Positions 22,562 through 34,400 of a DNA stretch of 64,000 nt are shown one piece after another. Location: assembly GCF_019112545.1 (NCBI RefSeq), contig NW_025064881.1, forward strand, positions 256,309 through 320,308, in the 5' to 3' direction. Every line of letters begins with the position of its first letter. The first letter of the stretch is position 1. The DNA comes from Guyanagaster necrorhizus. Taxonomy: Eukaryota; Basidiomycota; Agaricomycetes; Agaricales; Physalacriaceae. The notes beneath the pieces were generated by a model, which was not told the DNA's origin, ran no database searches, and saw only the letters and a list, made by a program, of their open reading frames with translations. A program made the position numbers and the translations under genes.

Positions 22562-22988
22562 GTTCGATGGCAAAAAAAATTCCTGGGCTTCCCACGCCAT
22601 AGACGCGCTACGGCTCTCGGGCCGAGAGGTCTACATCCCGAAACGGCAGTCAACGCCAGGGTTATTTATTAGGAAGCTTACATCAATTTGTGAACGGATG
22701 GCATAAAATATTGAATTTACAAAGATACAGATGGATGTATTGGAGAATGAACTTCGCGCCCTCTTACCTCGAGTGATTCATCAGCAGCCATGTAAAGACA
22801 GAACTTCAAACCGGATCCAGAGAAGATAATACGATCCACATTAGGTGTAAATGTCACCCTAGGCAGATGATCCTCGCCTAGTAAAGATATCACGAGATAC
22901 TCACTCCCATTTTATATCTGAATTTATTTGTCATTGATGAAAGAAGACTACTGAGGCCCAGGAAATAGTCTGATATTTCAAAGCACAA

Positions 22989-24307
22989 CTACCACAGCTC
23001 ACGCCAAGCCACAAAAAAGGTGGGACGAGCGTCCTTAATCTCAGCTGGTGGCGGGGTCCTCGAACCCTTGTACATCGCATGGACAAAGCTCGTCGCACCA
23101 ACAACAGAACCGAACGGAAGCTTCAAGCATCCTTCAGAGAGGGCTACATTCCTTCGCGAAACGAGGTAAGCGGAACGACCTAAAGAGAAAAAAAGAAACA
23201 GAAATGAACGTACTTTGAGTCCAGCTGGCCGAACTTGTGAAAGAAGGTGACAAGCTTCTTTCGCTGGACGTCTGGCAGGACGTCCTTAGTGAAGGGAAGA
23301 GAGACGATCCGGCGTGCACCCAGGCCGAGGGCGGTCACTACACCGCTAGGGACAGGTCGTTCGGTGGATTCCAATGTCAGACGACATCTATTTTTTACCA
23401 ACGGCTCGACTTCCCTGATGAAAGCCCGGGCCTGGGCCGATGTGGGGAAATAGACGAGTAGGTCCTAGGGATGGTGTAAAGCTTTTTATGACTGAGCGAT
23501 GGAGCGGGATAGACTAACATTATCACGGCCATACCGGGAGGCAATGTATTCAGCAGAGGGCACCTTTCTGTAATTGTTCATCCAATTGATGCAATGCCAT
23601 TTTACCTGAATGTTAGCAAAGTCTGACATCCTGACGCGGCGTTTTAGGTTTGGCTCTGTATCCTGCTTGGAGTACCACTCTGGATATATAGAGCTGTCGC
23701 TGTCCACGAACTCCGGGTGCACTCCTGCCTCGACAAAGTCGACGTGAGCCTACTCTCAAGGTTAGAGTATTACAAAGAAAAAAAAGAATTTTTCAGGGAT
23801 TCGTACCTTGTACGCATGATGTACGTCCAGGAACTGTGCTCCGATGAGGCCCCCTGACCTGTCAAAATGCGTGCAGTGGGCTCCATCATACTTGGAGAGG
23901 ATTTCGATGAACTGAGATTCAGTGAAGCTCTCTGGTACGTCGTGTAGCTCTATCGAGCGTGTCGCATTGAATTTTGCGAGCATAGCGATGGTCTCGAAGG
24001 TCACCGGGGGCGACGTCGAATCGTCAATGCTCAGCGAAAGGTCTTTCTGCTTCTGGTTCGCCTCTACGCAGCGCTTCGCAGTCCGTTCGTCGAAGAATCG
24101 GATAAGGAGGTGGTCTTCTGAGGGTATTATTGTCTCCGCCGGGTTGGCGTTGATGGTGTCAACGATGCTGTTAGCATTGTATCCTTCTGGGAGGTTGTCG
24201 ACACGGACAGTACGTTTGATGGATGGTAATTCTGTTGTAGTGGTGTAGGATGCGGAAGGAATACGAAAGGCTTGCAGACGACGAAGGGCAAGGCCAGCTC
24301 GAAACAT
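22989..24307 (-). CDS. RRM-like mitochondrial protein, paralogue 2
   Basis: Same architecture as paralogue 1: exons 24307-23807, 23749-23519, 23464-23214 and 23151-22989. Exon 2 (231 nt) and exon 4 (163 nt) are identical in length to paralogue 1. The protein is about 381 residues. It starts MFRAGLALRRLQAFRIPSA, a presequence-like leader, then 'TVRVDNLPEGYNANSIVDT', 'DHLLIRFFDE', 'SIELHDVPESFTESQF' and 'VYFPTSAQARAFI', ending 'ARPTFFVAWREL'. The last intron must use the weak acceptor CGCGAAG. The nearer TTTAG would give a 34-nt intron and a frame that stops early, whereas the AAG site gives a ~62-nt intron and restores the conserved C-terminus. Confidence 0.75.
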
Positions 24308-25686
24308 GTTTGACTGCAAAAGTTTTTTCGTTCCCACACCGTAGACGCGCTCCGGTCCACGGTCCGAAGGCTAAAACGGCTACGTGTTCCCACGTATTCA
24401 AAAAAGTCGATGAACGCCTTCAACATCGCCACTCGAAAAGTTATCAACTTGATACTAATTGGGCACTACGAGTTTAGTTTCTGCTATCCAATATGTTGAT
24501 GAGATTTAAGATATTTCTCTTAATTCTGAATAGAGTCTCCAGAAAGCCAACTAATGCCTTATTTTGCCAGTAGGTTGCTATTTGCAGCTGGAAATATTGA
24601 GTCTTTTGACCTTGGTCATAATTCCCTGAATTTTCGCCACAAATTCATAGATCCTTGAGTAACTACGGATATTCTGAATTCATGATTCCGCAGGAGCTCA
24701 GTTGAGGTGATGTAACTTTGATGAACCCTCAGCTTGAGCTTGAAGGTTGGAGCCAAGTCGCTTTAAAACTATTTCTTGGATATACTTGCTTCCTTTCTAT
24801 TTTCGTTGAGAAGTCTGTAATCGGGGTTTGTTCACTCTTTTCCTTCGGAAGATTGTCATATTTTCACGAGACTGTACGGTGTACGAATCGGACAAGCTAT
24901 TTCCATCATGGCCAAGGAACGCTAGTCACCAATTGGTGCTTCATTAAACTTACTCCGAAATGTGGCATTTAATAATTGCGCACTCCAAGCTAGCGCTCAC
25001 TTGCAATCGGCCCTTCGTCATTCCTCTTCCTTAATTAAATCGTGCACGTTGATGGCTCGGTGACTGTAAGCAATTCGCCCCCCCCAATAGATGGTTGCGT
25101 TGTTCCATGGGACGTCGAGTGGCGTACGGCACGTTCGTCGGCCCCGGCCCCCAGTTAGTACCATCTGACGGACGGCAGACATGCTGATAGACAGCCAAAG
25201 GGATTGACGTACACAGTACACAAAGTCCGTTTCCTAAAAATATCATGGAGAAGTGTTCTCTCTGTGATGAAAAGTGACATGCAAAATTGTGAAGTGATCC
25301 TCGAAGGTGAGTGCTGCTGCGGCCCTCGTCCCGATGTCGGACAGAATGTTCTATTTGAGGCCAGGACTGCGCAATAAAATCACGCCCCCTCACTTCTTCT
25401 CCCAATATACTCGCAATTTCTTACACCGTAGCAAAACTCTATAGTAGCTTTGCATGCAACGAGTGTGGTCGATGTACCTTGGCCCCAGATGGAGCAATCC
25501 GAATCCGGTAATTATACCCACGCGACCCTTTTGGCTCTTGCCCTCATCCAAGCCGGTACATATAGATGGACTAGTAAGCGATTTTCTCCTCTTGGAATAT
25601 CCCACAGGCACTGAAAACTGCGCAGTCCTTCTCGCCCAGCGTCAGCGTCGTCGCATGACACGTCTACCCGCCATTTCTTCGACGAA
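24308..25686. other. divergent intergenic region
   Basis: Upstream of paralogue 2 (minus) and of the tetraspanin gene (plus). Minus frames at 25018-25811 overlap each other, carry no domain, and are best read as chance. Confidence 0.45.
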
Positions 25687-26940
25687 ATGAGCCCACCCAG
25701 TGCACATTTTACCTCGTCGTTGCCGCATGGCTCGTCAAGCTCCTCGATTCGTCCTGATGCCTCCACCCCCCTCACGCCGGAGACCCAGACAAACGTCTCG
25801 CTGAGCGTCAACTACCTGCCAACCAAGTTTTCCAACACGTTGCTGCAGCCCGGGCCACGGAGACGGAAAGCAAAGGGCGTAGAGTTGAGTGTCCCCAAGC
25901 GAGGAGGAGGAGTTGAGGCATTTAGGTCGGGAGAGGCGAGGATGCCAGGTGAGACTGATGAGGACTATGATGGCGTTACCGGCAGCTGGTTCGGTGGCAG
26001 GAGCGGCGGGTCGAGATTCACCAAGAAACTGCGCTGGAACAGGTTCAAATGGACGCTGTTCGTCGCGAACCTCGTCTTGACCTGCTATTCCATCGTCGGC
26101 CTCATCTGCCTGCTGATGACGTGGTTCAACATCTGGTCGGACGCCGACATCGTCCGTGTTGGCAACCGCTCAGAGCTCATCGTCTCGACCATCGCTGCGT
26201 GTCTGGGAATACTGACTTGCATCATCGGATGGGCGGGGATTCTGCTCAACAACCGTTCCTTCCTCGCCGTGTATACGTTCCTGCTCTGGGTCGTGTTTGC
26301 GTTCAACACCGCGCCGGGATACATCACCTACAAGCGCCGGGAGCTCAATCTCGAGGGCAAGATCAACCAGCAGTGGTCCCAGGATCTCGGTTCGGAGGGC
26401 AGGCAGCGGATTCAGAACCAGCTGGGGTGCTGTGGGTACTATAGCCCGTTCGTCGAGGCGACGGTCTCTCAGACGTGTTACTCTCGCTCGGTATTGCCAG
26501 GATGCAAGCTCGACTATCTCAAGTTCCAGCGTCGGGTGCTCAAGCGGTGGTACACCGTCAGTTTCATCCTTGCCGGCCCACAGCTTTTGATCGTCATCGC
26601 TGGACTGCTCTGCTCGAATCATGTCACGTACAGATTTGGGAAGGGGATGATGCCCAAGGCGTATCGACTGAGCATGAACAGTATGGCGGTCATTATGGAT
26701 AATTATGCAAAGTGTGTTGTTTCCTTCATTTTTGGAAGCTTTCCTGATGTGTTTTTTTGCAGCAAATTGGCAGAACAATATGGGGAGGATGTGGCGACGG
26801 ATGTCATCTCACGCTCTCGGTCGAACCTTCACCTTGACGGTGGTATGGTTAGCATGCCGTATGCCTCCGTGGCGCCTTCGTTTGCCACGCATAACAAATA
26901 CGACTCTGTGGGGTCCAGGCCACCGCCGGAGGCACATTAA
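25687..26940 (+). CDS. tetraspanin-family membrane protein
   Basis: Two exons, 25687-26711 and 26763-26940. The 51-nt intron (GTGTGT...TTTGCAG) is in frame and stop-free; splicing gives 400 residues, read-through 417. The first ~115 residues are a Ser/Pro-rich cytosolic tail. Four hydrophobic segments follow: 'WTLFVANLVLTCYSIVGLIC', 'LIVSTIAACLGILTCIIGWA', 'SFLAVYTFLLWVVFAFNTA' and 'VSFILAGPQLLIVIAGLLC'. Between TM3 and TM4 is the large loop with the tetraspanin signature LGCCGY and further cysteines (TCYSRSVLPGC). Long length and N-terminal tail resemble basidiomycete Tsp2-type tetraspanins. The family organises membrane microdomains; a specific role is not deducible. It sits between RRM-like paralogues 2 and 3. 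Confidence 0.85.
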   Translation: MSPPSAHFTSSLPHGSSSSSIRPDASTPLTPETQTNVSLSVNYLPTKFSNTLLQPGPRRRKAKGVELSVPKRGGGVEAFRSGEARMPGETDEDYDGVTGSWFGGRSGGSRFTKKLRWNRFKWTLFVANLVLTCYSIVGLICLLMTWFNIWSDADIVRVGNRSELIVSTIAACLGILTCIIGWAGILLNNRSFLAVYTFLLWVVFAFNTAPGYITYKRRELNLEGKINQQWSQDLGSEGRQRIQNQLGCCGYYSPFVEATVSQTCYSRSVLPGCKLDYLKFQRRVLKRWYTVSFILAGPQLLIVIAGLLCSNHVTYRFGKGMMPKAYRLSMNSMAVIMDNYAKCVVSFIFGSFPDVFFCSKLAEQYGEDVATDVISRSRSNLHLDGGMVSMPYASVAPSFATHNKYDSVGSRPPPEAH

Positions 26941-27873
26941 ACCAACTTTATTACTCATGGGACTGTGGACATTCATTGGACAAATTTTCACTTGGCTTAT
27001 GTTACATGTACCAGCATTTTGATACCCACATTCTTTTCATGGAACGTTCTGCCTGTTCAATTGTTCTGCTAGAATACATAGCTGTCTTCGCTAACGCGGT
27101 GGAGTTACGGTGATGAGCACCTCGGGGTTGAAAAGTGGCTCAAGACAGTATGATGAAGGTGGGGCAGGAAGTGTGGGTACTGAGAATTGTTGTAGGGTAC
27201 TGTTCCCTCCGGTTTACTTCGATTATTTCTTGATGCCTTCGTCTTCTCTTCCCCTTTTCTTCTATGTAATTCATTGTGATTTGTTACTGAGTCGTCTGAC
27301 TCGCGCTGTATTATTACTGGGTAAGAGTCATAATTCTGTAGTATATGAGAATGTAGCTACGTAGTAAAATAGCATAGTTCGATCTTGCCCACAGAAATCG
27401 GGTACTGCCTCCAATGGCCATGATTGGATTAATCTCTTCATCCCTTTTACGAAGACGACAAAAGTTCAAGGTGACCGGATTTCTATTACATTATCTAATG
27501 ATCTCTATGATCCCATCAATGCACTCCTTAACTATCTTAAAAATCAATGATAACTTACCACCTCATGCCTCGCTATTCACTTATTCCACGGATGATTCAT
27601 CATGGAACTCATTATCCAAGGAGGCATTTCTCAGCCGGTGCTCCCTCCCATTCGTTTCGGCATACGGAAGTAGCTTAGGCAGCAGCCTGTATTGACTAGC
27701 GCCCAGGCGGGCCGCTTTTGCCGATTCATCAGTCCAAAATTTGGCGTGAAGTCGGAGTTGAGTCGGAAGTCGGAATACTTCAAGCCGCCGCAACAGAATG
27801 ACCAAGTCTTTCGGCAATGACGGCAGCCAAAGTGGGAACTACATCCATATTTTTTGTTTTTCGTGGCCCGGCC
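26941..27873. other. intergenic region
   Basis: 3' region of the tetraspanin gene and promoter of RRM-like paralogue 3. Only short frames without domains are present. Confidence 0.45.
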
Positions 27874-29204
27874 ATGTTACGAATTGGTTCTGCCGTCCGT
27901 CGTCTGCAGGCCGTCCGTTTTCCTTCCGCGTCTTATGCAACTGCTGCAGCCTCTCTCCACCGTACAGTCCGCGTCGAAAACCTCCCAGAAGGCTACGACG
28001 TCAGCAGCATCATTGAAACCATCAAAGGCAACCCCGCAGAATCCGTCGCGCCCGCCAAGGACCACCTCCTCGTCCGCTTCTTCGACGAGAGCACCGCGCG
28101 GCGTTGCGTCGAAATTAGCAATGGCGTCCAGAACCTCTCCGTGAAGATCGACGAAGCGACGTCCTCCCCACCGCTCGACGACGGCACCATCGCCCGGATC
28201 GCGAAATTCGACTTGACGCGCACGATCCGGCTGAGCGACATACCGAAGGGCCTCCACGAGTATGACCTCCAGCAGATGCTCACCAAGTACGAAGGCGCGG
28301 ACGTGCGTCTCAATTTGGCGGAGACGGAGGCGGACATACACTTCTTGGATGTTCACCACGCGACGGACGTATGCTTTACCGTTTTTATTTACTTGAATGC
28401 GTGCTTTACCTTTTCTTCTAGGCGTACTCTGTCTTGAAGACCACGGGCGCCACGGTGGCCCACCGCCAAGTGATCCCCGACGACTACATCTTTCCAGAGT
28501 GGTACTCGCGTGAAGGGCCCGAATCGACCCAAGCCGTCAACATCACCCGATTCTCATCGCGTCAAGTCCGTGAGGACTGCTATCGACTCGTCTCGGATAC
28601 GAGCCTCCCTTCGGTCCCTTTCATCACCACGCTCTTGCCGAAACGTCATGTCAGTGTGTTTTTTTCCCCCCTCCCCCCCAATCCTAGCACGCAATCTCAC
28701 GGCTCCCTCCCCCGTTTTCAGTGGATAAAAGCCTTCTTTCCAACGACAGCGCTAGCCCGGCAGTTCGTCGAGGAGAGTAAAGCAAAGTCGGATGCCCTCG
28801 GCGTCAAGGTGACCCTCGAACCGACCAAAATCCACCTCGGCGCCAACATGATCACCGCAGTCGGCTTGGGCGCTACCCGTATGATATCCCTACCAGCCAC
28901 CGTAGAACCCACTTCGTTCGGTCAAATAAAGCGTTTCTTCTCGTTCTACGGTTTAGTGGGCCAAAAGTGAGCATATTTTTGCCCCCCCCCCCCCCAGCCG
29001 GTGGTAGGGAACTAACGTCTTTTTTTTTTCTTTTTTTTCGCTAGGGGCATCTCCTGCACCGACGGCAAGTTGGTCGTGGTCTATGACAAGATGATAGCGG
29101 CTGCGAGCTTCCTCACAGCGTACAGCCAAGGGCTGAAAAAGAGGATACCAGCGCAGATTCAGGGCGCCACACCCAGTTTTTATCGGGGAGACAAAAATTC
29201 ATAA
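27874..29204 (+). CDS. RRM-like mitochondrial protein, paralogue 3
   Basis: Exons 27874-28368, 28422-28649, 28722-28966 and 29045-29204, again with phases 0, 0 and 2; about 375 residues. Start MLRIGSAVRRLQAVRFPSA with a presequence ending SYATAAA. It contains 'TVRVENLPEGYDVSSII', 'DHLLVRFFDESTARRCVE', 'TIRLSDIPKGLHEYDL', 'FFPTTALARQF' and ends 'GATPSFYRGDKNS'. Intron 2 (28650-28721, 72 nt) is in frame and stop-free. Intron 3 contains a C15 run and T-rich runs. This copy is GC-richer with stronger codon bias than the minus-strand pair, so it may be the most actively conserved member. It is inverted relative to the other two, on the far side of the tetraspanin gene. Confidence 0.8.
28982..28996 (+). 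repeat. poly-C tract in intron
   Basis: About 15 consecutive C, followed by two T-rich runs, between donor (28967) and acceptor (29044) of the last intron of RRM-like paralogue 3. Slippage-prone, and part of the pyrimidine tract for the acceptor. Confidence 0.7.
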
Positions 29205-29991
29205 GTGGATCTTAGAGGAGTAGGGCATTTGTAAATTTACTACCACCAAAATAGATATCACGCTAGGCGAACTGATATACCAGTCCCGAGATCCTCGAGT
29301 TCGACCTATCCATACACATCATCTGCCTCGCGCTTCGTCGGCGTCATTTCCACCAAACGAACGCTTCAGTCGCAGGCTTGTAAGTATCCTAATCTGAGTC
29401 AAGCAGTCGCTTGTCACATCAAGAAGAACCACCACCCCCGCCCTTCTTATTCGAGGCCCACGACATCTCGATGATCAAAATACATACCCCCCTCCAATGA
29501 AAAGCAGGGTTTAGGTTTAGGGTCGCCCTGAGCCACAATCAGATCGCATAAATGGTATAAGTCACTTGATTTAGATTTAGCATGCGAAGAGAAGAAGCCC
29601 AAGGTGCGGAAAAGTCAATGAAGTACCAAGGAAGCCAACAGACATACCTACAACTGGAAGAGTCCATCCCAAAGTAATCATGAATTCATCTATCTCAAAC
29701 AAAACAACAGGGGTGAGGCAGCATCAATCCTGTAAGATGTTCACTCCAAGTCCTCATTGACCAGAGCTGCCCTTTATGTGGTCCTGCGGGACGGCACGCA
29801 GTGAACCGCCACCCCCATGACCAATCCAAACATGAGAGAGAAAGCAAAAATGCATATACGTATTCTGTCGGTATACAGTGGGTACCCAGAAAGGGGAAAA
29901 GAAAGAAACCTGTGTACAAAAGAACGTCCAACAAATAGATAGGGTGGATACAAGAAAACAATGACAACGACAGCAATAACAAAGAAGCATA
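29205..29991. other. intergenic region between convergent genes
   Basis: No gene is supported. Minus frames at 29695-30098 overlap the F-box gene's 3' end and have no domain. Short 'aggtttagggt / tttagatttag' repeats lie near 29510-29580. Confidence 0.45.
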
Positions 29992-31431
29992 CTAGACAGC
30001 ATCTGAAGGCGATGGGACATTAAAACCCAATCTCTTCCAATCCCTCGCAACGAAATTGATACCTTCAAGATCCTCCAACCACACACCTCGACCTCCACAG
30101 CTATCCCAGACAGCTCTCCAAAACAACATCAGGTCAATGTCAGGCTCGAGGCCGCTCCGAACCTTGAGCAACCCGGGACCCATGTCCCTAACATACCGCA
30201 AGGAAGGGAACGCATCGCGCCTCAGTAGGCTCCGCATCTGCTCAATCAGCAGCCAATTCCCTCGCCCGATGTCACGGACTCCGATAAGCTGCAGCCGCGG
30301 ATGAGACGGAAGGAGTACATGTGGCGCAATCCAGTCTGGGCTCTCCCAGTTCCACTCAGCATCTGCAGAACAGATGAACTCGGTCATGTTCGGGAGAAGC
30401 GACGCAAGGATCGGCCGCACCGAGACTGGTTGCGTGGGGGTAATGTAGTGCTCTTCAAGGATATTGGATGACGAATGACCGAGTTCCAGCTGGTTTATCT
30501 TCGCCCCATGAGCGGAGAAGAACGCAAGGAAGCCGGGGGAAGAGTAGCTGAAGTCAGGTGAGATAAGCGATAGGTTGCACAGCGCCGGAAGGATCCAAGT
30601 GGAGAGAAGCTCAAAAGTATTCGAGCAAAGCGACGTTTTGAGGGTCTGCAGCTGAGGAAGATAGAATGTCTGCGTGGGAGTTACAGGTGGTGGTGAGGAG
30701 ATAGCAAATGACGACCGCATGGGTGCATAGAAGTGCAATTCAAGGAAAGTGAGATTGTGTAGAACAGAAAAGAGAGGTATGGTAGGAGTCGGAGACGCTT
30801 CGTACGACGTCCATGACAGACGACGGAGGTTGGTCGGTAGCGACTGGAAGAGGTCATCAGGCGTACATGTCTCCTCGAGAGGAGAGTTGACGGAAAAGAC
30901 AGTGAGGCGAATGGATCGATGGTCCGAGTAGATGGCAAGATCAGGCGAGGCGTCGAGGATAATACGGAGATGCGAAGGGTTACACTTGTCCAACGTCATG
31001 GTCTCGATGTGGAGCCTCCTAATCCAGCGACCATGACCCTTGCCTTCCGGCGTTTCCAACGTACGAGCGAGGAGTCGAGCATGTCCAGCACGATTGACCC
31101 AAACGAACTCGTACAAGAACTCAGTCGCCCACTCCCTCCATTGCCTGCTGACCCTGCATAGAGATAGCTTTTGATCCATCGTCGCATAATACGACGCTAG
31201 TCGCAACTGAGTGACATAGGGTGGATCCAGAAACGAAACGGGCCGCGAAGTGTCGAGGGGGTCAGGGTAAGAACAGGTCGCAAATCGGATGACAAGCATC
31301 CAGACCTCCGGCGGAAGTTCCGGGCGTGTCGTCGTACGAGTTACAAGGCATTCGATTGGTTGGAAAGCCGATGGCTTGTGTTGTCTTCTCCGCTGCACAG
31401 CGCCACGCAATACAAACCCAAAGGAAGACAT
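29992..31431 (-). CDS. F-box/LRR-like protein
   Basis: Single-exon gene of 479 residues starting MSSFGFVLRGAVQRRR. The F-box-like segment 'LPPEVWMLVIRFATC' is at about residues 39-53. It continues to 'LCRVSRQWREWATEFLYEFVWV', the usual 'L..VC..W...A...LY..I.L' pattern. The rest has leucine-rich stretches ('NLTFLELHFYAP', 'LPQLQTLKTSLCSN', 'LPALCNLSLISP', 'LLPNMTEFICSADAEW'). By family this is a candidate SCF ubiquitin-ligase adaptor; the target is unknown. Uninterrupted frame, proper start and length support an intact gene. Confidence 0.8.
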   Translation of the reverse strand: MSSFGFVLRGAVQRRRQHKPSAFQPIECLVTRTTTRPELPPEVWMLVIRFATCSYPDPLDTSRPVSFLDPPYVTQLRLASYYATMDQKLSLCRVSRQWREWATEFLYEFVWVNRAGHARLLARTLETPEGKGHGRWIRRLHIETMTLDKCNPSHLRIILDASPDLAIYSDHRSIRLTVFSVNSPLEETCTPDDLFQSLPTNLRRLSWTSYEASPTPTIPLFSVLHNLTFLELHFYAPMRSSFAISSPPPVTPTQTFYLPQLQTLKTSLCSNTFELLSTWILPALCNLSLISPDFSYSSPGFLAFFSAHGAKINQLELGHSSSNILEEHYITPTQPVSVRPILASLLPNMTEFICSADAEWNWESPDWIAPHVLLPSHPRLQLIGVRDIGRGNWLLIEQMRSLLRRDAFPSLRYVRDMGPGLLKVRSGLEPDIDLMLFWRAVWDSCGGRGVWLEDLEGINFVARDWKRLGFNVPSPSDAV

Positions 31432-34400
31432 GGTAGATGCTACAACATCAAGGTAAGAGAAAGGACAGATCTGAAAGGAATGTGTTCCTCACCAAGATAT
31501 GACAGATGAAAGATGGGATCACTGCTCGAGAGGATGGTATCTGGTATTTTGTTGAGACTGATACAGATGTGATATGAAAAAAAAAAAGATAGGAAAACGC
31601 TGCTCGATGCTGTCAGTCATTACAAACCCATCGAGATGGCGACATACGGTGACGACGGTATATGGGTCGCTGAACTCGCTGTCCGCGACAGGAAACACTG
31701 ATTGAAGAGGTATATGCGGAACGTAAAGCAGGATACGACGGAGATGCTATATGAGAAAATCAGCACATAGACGGTGGTGGAAGAGGGAGCATACGGTAGA
31801 ACAGAAACACTTGGGGCCACCTGTTGCAACGAGCTCGCTATAAAGGAAATAGTCACGGCTGTTTTGAGTGTTGTGCTCGCTGTGGAGAACGGCGAGCTCG
31901 CTGTATGCAGGGGACGCGGTGGTGGTTCGCTACCAAGAAGGGAACCGGGAGTTTTGGGACCGGGAGATATTCCCACGACTGCGGTCACCACGAGCGTTTA
32001 CCCCGAAAGGACTTAGCTAATTACCCTCATGGTCGCCTATTTTCGTATACTTCCGGTCCTCCCTTGAGAATTCCTAATACTTCCCTTTCTCTCTGTGCTT
32101 CCTACCCGGCTTTCTGGCTAACAAGCCTCTATTTTCCCCCAGTGAATATAAGATCATTTTTGGACACTGAGCGCCTGACATGGCGCTATGATTGGAGTTC
32201 TGATGCAAGTATGATATCAGAAGGTTCTTTTGGCCACTCCGGGCATCTTGGTAGACGGCGACCTAGTGGTACCATGTTGATTTTTGTGCTCTTACCTCTT
32301 TCTTCGCCGATTATTCACCCACGGAAACGACTCACGAGGCTACAGTGGGGAAGAACACACAATACGCTGTTCTAAAACCGTCTACGGATTTCGGGAAGTT
32401 TCCGAAGGCTGTGCTTAGATGGGGTTGGAATTCAGCTCTTCATCAATTCGAGCGGGAGCTGCCTGTGTATGGATCCGATTAAACCGCTGAACATGAAGAA
32501 ATTTCCCACTACAATTAGCAATGGGTGCCTTATGTTGTAATCCAGCGTTATATTTACCTCGATCCTGTCATACTTTCTCGTAAGGCCTACCCCCTCGCTT
32601 CCAGCCCAAATTTCCGCAGTTGAATGGGCGTTTATGGACGACACTGTAATATCTCACGGCAGTCTATGCTGTTTTGACAGCGTGTACCAGAAAACTTGTT
32701 CGCGTAACGATGAACTATGGAACAGACTGTACATATTAAATTGGATCTGATGACATGGTAAGCGAGCGACTTGTATGATACGGTAGTACGCACAGATCAA
32801 ATGCAATAGATTCTCACCATGATGGCCGCAAGGCTAATGCTGACTAAACAGCCTAAGGCCTAGGACGTTCTCCCACGAGTTCGCAGTCACATAAATAAGG
32901 CAAGGAGGTTCACAGTGAGATACTTGCCTTATCTATCATTAAACAATAAGCATTACTAGCCTAGACCAGCCGTTTTCGCTTAGAATGTACTCACGAACCT
33001 GACTACAAACCATCTCTTCATGAAGCAGGAAAACGAATAATAATAAATGAGAATCTTCGCTTCGAGTGGGAAAACAAGCATATCGTTATTCAGCTATTCT
33101 AGGGCTGAATGTTGATGGACGTTAATGACATCTCTCCGGGTCGGAGTTCAGAGTCGAACCGCTGAGAATCAGCAAACATGAAAATTGGATATGCGGGGAG
33201 AACGGACGACGCCAGACGATGAATTCCTCACAGTCCAGCTTGATAATAAATCCACCTTGATGGCTGTCCATAATTCCCCTAGAACCTCTTCGGAATTCCA
33301 CTGAAGCCCGCGCCAAAAATATCAAGGAAAAAGGCTGAAGCACCGAGGAGGCTGAATAAATCAGAATGGGTTCACGACGAAGATACTATGAAAGAGGGGG
33401 ATACGTGTACAGACAGACCACAGCCCATAGATGCTCTGAACGAAGAGGTAAAACGAGGTAAAACGTCAGCAGTGGTGCATCATTTATCATGTCCGGTCCG
33501 AAGAATCTGATCCGAATGGACCAACAACCTCGGACATTGCCAGACAACGTGGCGTTTCCTATGACGTTCTACGAATCAATCCAGTTTCCCCCCTCAGTTT
33601 CTGTGCACAGGACGAGTCCCATCACCCAAAAACTTTGAGAAAAAAATTGACGTCGTCTGCAATAAATCCAAGGGGACGTATTATGAAGGAGATGAAATAT
33701 AACATTATGCTCCGACCACGTACAGGTCGGCCGGCTTATTATTTCTCCGAAGCTTCTTACTGAATAATTGATGGTTTACTTCTCACACGAAGAAACACCA
33801 TAATTGCCAAGTCCTAGAGTCCAATGATAACCCGATGGGCGCCGCATGGGAAGGTGGCAGTTGCTGGGGATAAACGGTAAACTGGGCGGTCAAGAATAGT
33901 CGACGTTCGATATTCAAGCTAGGACATAAGATTGAAGCCTCGAGGCTTATTCATTGGGTTTCTGGTACGATATACCGGCAATATTCTCGCGAAACCCATC
34001 CCCGGTCAGGCTGGCAAAGCAACGATCCGCGCCCCCAACTTTCCTGGTAATGCGTTCAGGCGAACGGTGCGGAGCTAATTTTACTATGATATGTCTTTCT
34101 GCTATAAATGGCCCAGTAGAAATAGTTGGGAGGCCCACGATCCTTTCAACGCCGACCATCGACGGGACTAACCATTGATGAACGCTAATTTCTTCGTTCT
34201 AGCTCAATGTTCTCCATGTTAAATCCGAAGCTCGTTTCGTTCCCTCGTCTGCGGACGTCCGGCAATCACGCTTCAGGATTCTCATGTCATGAATCCGAGT
34301 TCCATCCAACTATTCTGAATGCCAGCACGTCTGGCGTACTCAGGTTGCCGCATTCTCGCTAGCGTCAGATAAAAAACTAACCCGCTCTTCATAGTCCGAC

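Noticed and set aside
22989..23210. Frameshift inactivation of RRM-like paralogue 2
   Set aside because: First suspected because splicing at TTTAG leads to an early stop. The AAG acceptor gives a normal-length intron, restores the conserved C-terminus and yields an exon 4 of exactly the same length as paralogue 1.
26170..26778. 202-codon minus frame antisense to the tetraspanin gene
   Set aside because: Arg/Glu/Asp-rich shadow of a GC-rich coding exon; no start context, domain or independent support.
31824..32375. 183-codon plus frame
   Set aside because: Low-complexity Cys/Arg/Ser text with no domain, overlapped by a different minus frame; likely chance.
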